Positions 62,438-64,000 of a stretch of 64,000 bases of DNA are shown piece by piece. Position 1 is the stretch's first letter. The number at the start of each line of letters is the position of its first letter. This stretch comes from Streptomyces sp. ISL-100. Lineage in GTDB: Bacteria > Actinomycetota > Actinomycetes > Streptomycetales > Streptomycetaceae. The notes under the pieces were generated by a model. The model was not told the DNA's origin, did not search any database, and saw only the letters and a list, made by a program, of their open reading frames with translations. Location of the stretch: assembly GCF_018614615.1 (NCBI RefSeq), contig NZ_JAGGOK010000050.1:1-64000 (forward strand), read 5' to 3'. A program made the position numbers and the translations under genes.

Positions 62438-62844
62438 CGCCGAACCGCACGCTCGCGCCGGCACAGGCGCTCGTCCTGCGGCAGGGATACGCCGCCGACC
62501 GCGCGGCCACCGTCGGCGCGGACCGGACTGCGGCGGGCCTCCCACACACGGCAGCCCGCCGCGCCCGACGGCGCGCCATCGGGCGGCACGCAGACGGCTT
62601 GTGCGTCGAACTGGCCGTCGAGCAAGGGGAGTTCCCGCGCCCGGACGATCTGCCCGACCGTGCTGCCGGGCGGTCCAACCCGGCCGCAGACAGCGACCGC
62701 CGCGTCCCGCACGCGCGCGCAGAGCAGCCCGAAGTCCGGTTCCGGCACTGCCCGGCGGCCGACGCTGTGGCGCGGCGCGGGCGCCCGGCCGGCGGCGGTC
62801 TCGTGGAGAAGCTGGAACGTACATGGATATCGAGGAAGCGATGA
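62434..62844 (+). CDS. Small hypothetical protein coupled at both ends
   Basis: 136 aa, unrecognised, rich in Arg and Ala with no clear domain. Supported by ATGA overlaps with both the upstream NRPS stop (62434-62437) and the downstream A-domain start (62841-62844), and by about 80% G/C at third positions. Against it: the composition is like a shadow frame, and the minus strand is also open here. Treat as possible. If not a gene, this is a 400-bp non-coding gap in the operon. Confidence 0.4.
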   Translation: MTPNRTLAPAQALVLRQGYAADRAATVGADRTAAGLPHTAARRARRRAIGRHADGLCVELAVEQGEFPRPDDLPDRAAGRSNPAADSDRRVPHARAEQPEVRFRHCPAADAVARRGRPAGGGLVEKLERTWISRKR

Positions 62845-64000
62845 CCCCCGACACCGATACCGACACAGTCCCCCTCCCTCACCGCACGATGTACCAGTGG
62901 TTCGAGGAATCCGCCCTGCGCCTGCCGGACCACCCCGCGCTGGAGATCCGCGACGAAGTCCTGACCTACGCCGAGCTGCGCCGCCTCGCCCTCACCCTCG
63001 CCGCCCGCATCGTGCACAAGCACGGCGGGCTGCCCGACCGGGTCGCTCTGGCCGCCGCCCGTTCGGTGGGCGCGTACGCCGGGTACCTGGCGATCCAGCG
63101 GCTCGGCGCGGCCGTGGTGCCGCTGAACCCGGACTACCCGCAGCAGCGCAACCTCGACATCGCCCAGCGCGCCGGGGTCACCGTCGCTCTCGTGGACGAC
63201 CGGTCCGCCGGTCTGTTCGGCCTGCTCCCCGAGCGTCACCGGCCGACGGTGCTTGAGCTGGGTGAGGACGAGCGCGCCGACCCGGAGCTGCTGGAGGGCG
63301 CGCTGGAGGAGACGCTGCCGCCGGTCCCCGCCGACCTCGAACGCGAGGCGTACATCCTGTTCACCTCGGGGTCGACCGGCCAGCCCAAGGGCGTACCGAT
63401 CCTGCACCGCCACCTCTCGCCGTACCTCGAACACAACATCCCGCGGTACGAGATCGCGCCCGGCAGCCGCCTCACCCAGTCCTTCGGCCTGACCTTCGAC
63501 GCGCACGCCTTCGACCTCTTCGCGACCTGGGGCGGCGGCGGCACCCTGGTCGTCCCGATGGCGGCCGACCTTTATACGCCGGTCGACTTCACCGTGGAGC
63601 GGAAGCTGACCCACTGGTTCTCGGTGCCGTCGGTGGTGCGTGAGGCACATCGGCTCGGGAATCTCCCGCTGGGACGCTGCGTAACGCTGAAGCACAGCAT
63701 GTTCGGCGCCGAGCCGGTCACCGCTGAGCATGCCGCGCTGTGGCGCGAGGTGGCTCCGTACTCGCAGATCCACAATGTGTACGGTCCGACCGAGCTGGCC
63801 ATCTGCTGCGCCAATCACCGCCTGACCGGGCCGAGTTCGGACTGGCCCGAGTTCACCGGCGGCACGGTGCCGATCGGCACGATGTACCCGGACACGGAGG
63901 GCGTCCTGCTCGACGAGGACGGACTGCCCGCCGACGAGGGTGAGTTGTGCGTACGCGGCCCACAGCGGTTCGACGGGTACCTCGACCCGCGCGAGAACAC
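62841..64000 (+). CDS. Stand-alone AMP-binding (adenylation) protein, incomplete at window end
   Basis: At least 386 aa. I use the ATG at 62841 (GAGGAA upstream); an in-frame ATG at 62823 is possible. ANL-superfamily enzyme: LTYAELRRLAL, A3 FTSGSTGQPKGV, A4 FGLTFDAHAFDLFATW, A5 VYGPTELAICC, all catalytic motifs seen so far intact. No condensation domain precedes it. It follows an NRPS whose own A domain is degenerate but whose carrier is intact, so loading that carrier in trans is the likely role. Pocket residues (D-A-F-F-S-F-V-I-C by eye) match no common code I know. The C-terminal lid lies beyond the window. Confidence 0.9.
   Translation, partial: MTPDTDTDTVPLPHRTMYQWFEESALRLPDHPALEIRDEVLTYAELRRLALTLAARIVHKHGGLPDRVALAAARSVGAYAGYLAIQRLGAAVVPLNPDYPQQRNLDIAQRAGVTVALVDDRSAGLFGLLPERHRPTVLELGEDERADPELLEGALEETLPPVPADLEREAYILFTSGSTGQPKGVPILHRHLSPYLEHNIPRYEIAPGSRLTQSFGLTFDAHAFDLFATWGGGGTLVVPMAADLYTPVDFTVERKLTHWFSVPSVVREAHRLGNLPLGRCVTLKHSMFGAEPVTAEHAALWREVAPYSQIHNVYGPTELAICCANHRLTGPSSDWPEFTGGTVPIGTMYPDTEGVLLDEDGLPADEGELCVRGPQRFDGYLDPREN

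Noticed and set aside
61942..62748. Minus-strand frame over the end of the C-A-T gene and the gap before the A protein
   Set aside because: Most of it is antisense to the carrier domain and it has no recognisable domain. The operon direction favours the plus strand, though the 62440-62750 part remains unclear.

Overview
The window is chromosomal DNA from a high-GC actinomycete, almost certainly Streptomyces. Codon third positions are strongly G/C, GTG starts are common, ATGA/GTGA start-stop overlaps are frequent, and typical Streptomyces families appear (DUF397 plus XRE/DUF5753, GPP34, MbtH, TrmB/LuxR hybrid regulator). The window is not a single mobile element. It runs from ordinary chromosome into two accessory zones and ends inside a biosynthetic cluster.

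1-12.4 kb: an ADP-ribosylglycohydrolase-like protein, a sodium:solute symporter, and a divergent pair (SDR oxidoreductase and an EthD-like protein) that carry near-identical palindromic operators but are separated by a large serine recombinase gene. Then come a DUF397/XRE pair, a GPP34 protein and a D,D-carboxypeptidase with a roughly 590-residue disordered cytoplasmic tail. 12.4-22.5 kb: a membrane protein and a poly-gamma-glutamate-type capsule locus (CapA, a double sensor/HAMP membrane protein, CapB, CapC, an NlpC/P60 hydrolase), with a divergent exported protein that may be a metallohydrolase.

22.6-34.9 kb: a signalling and conflict-like island. A five-gene coupled operon encodes a trypsin-like protease, a PknG-like kinase, a vWA protein, a four-helix membrane protein and a solute-binding lipoprotein. 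The layout resembles the mycobacterial PknG-GlnX-GlnH amino-acid sensing module, extended by a protease, a vWA protein and a divergent Trypco2-like protein. Beside it lies a decayed caspase/HSP90-like ATPase gene, frameshifted at a perfect TTCG hairpin and truncated, with its Pepco-like partner still intact.

34.9-38.8 kb: a secreted protein, a secreted endonuclease I, two tyrosine-integrase fragments, tRNA-Arg(CCT), and truncated VOC and AraC genes. This looks like the scar of repeated integration at the tRNA.

38.8-64 kb (continuing past the window): a hybrid NRPS/PKS cluster. It has MbtH, a LuxR-type regulator, a tiny exported peptide, a LysR regulator, an aspartate-semialdehyde dehydrogenase paralogue lacking its catalytic Cys, an FMN reductase, a type II thioesterase, a C protein with a dead carrier domain, an A-T protein (Thr-like code), a KS-AT-KR-ACP protein whose KR has lost its catalytic residues, a luciferase-like monooxygenase, a C-A-T-TE protein (Gly-like code, Cys thioesterase), an MFS exporter, a C-A-T protein with a degenerate A domain, and a stand-alone A domain that could load it in trans. 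I do not recognise the product. The number of defective catalytic sites, offset by trans-acting partners, makes this cluster the most interesting part of the window.
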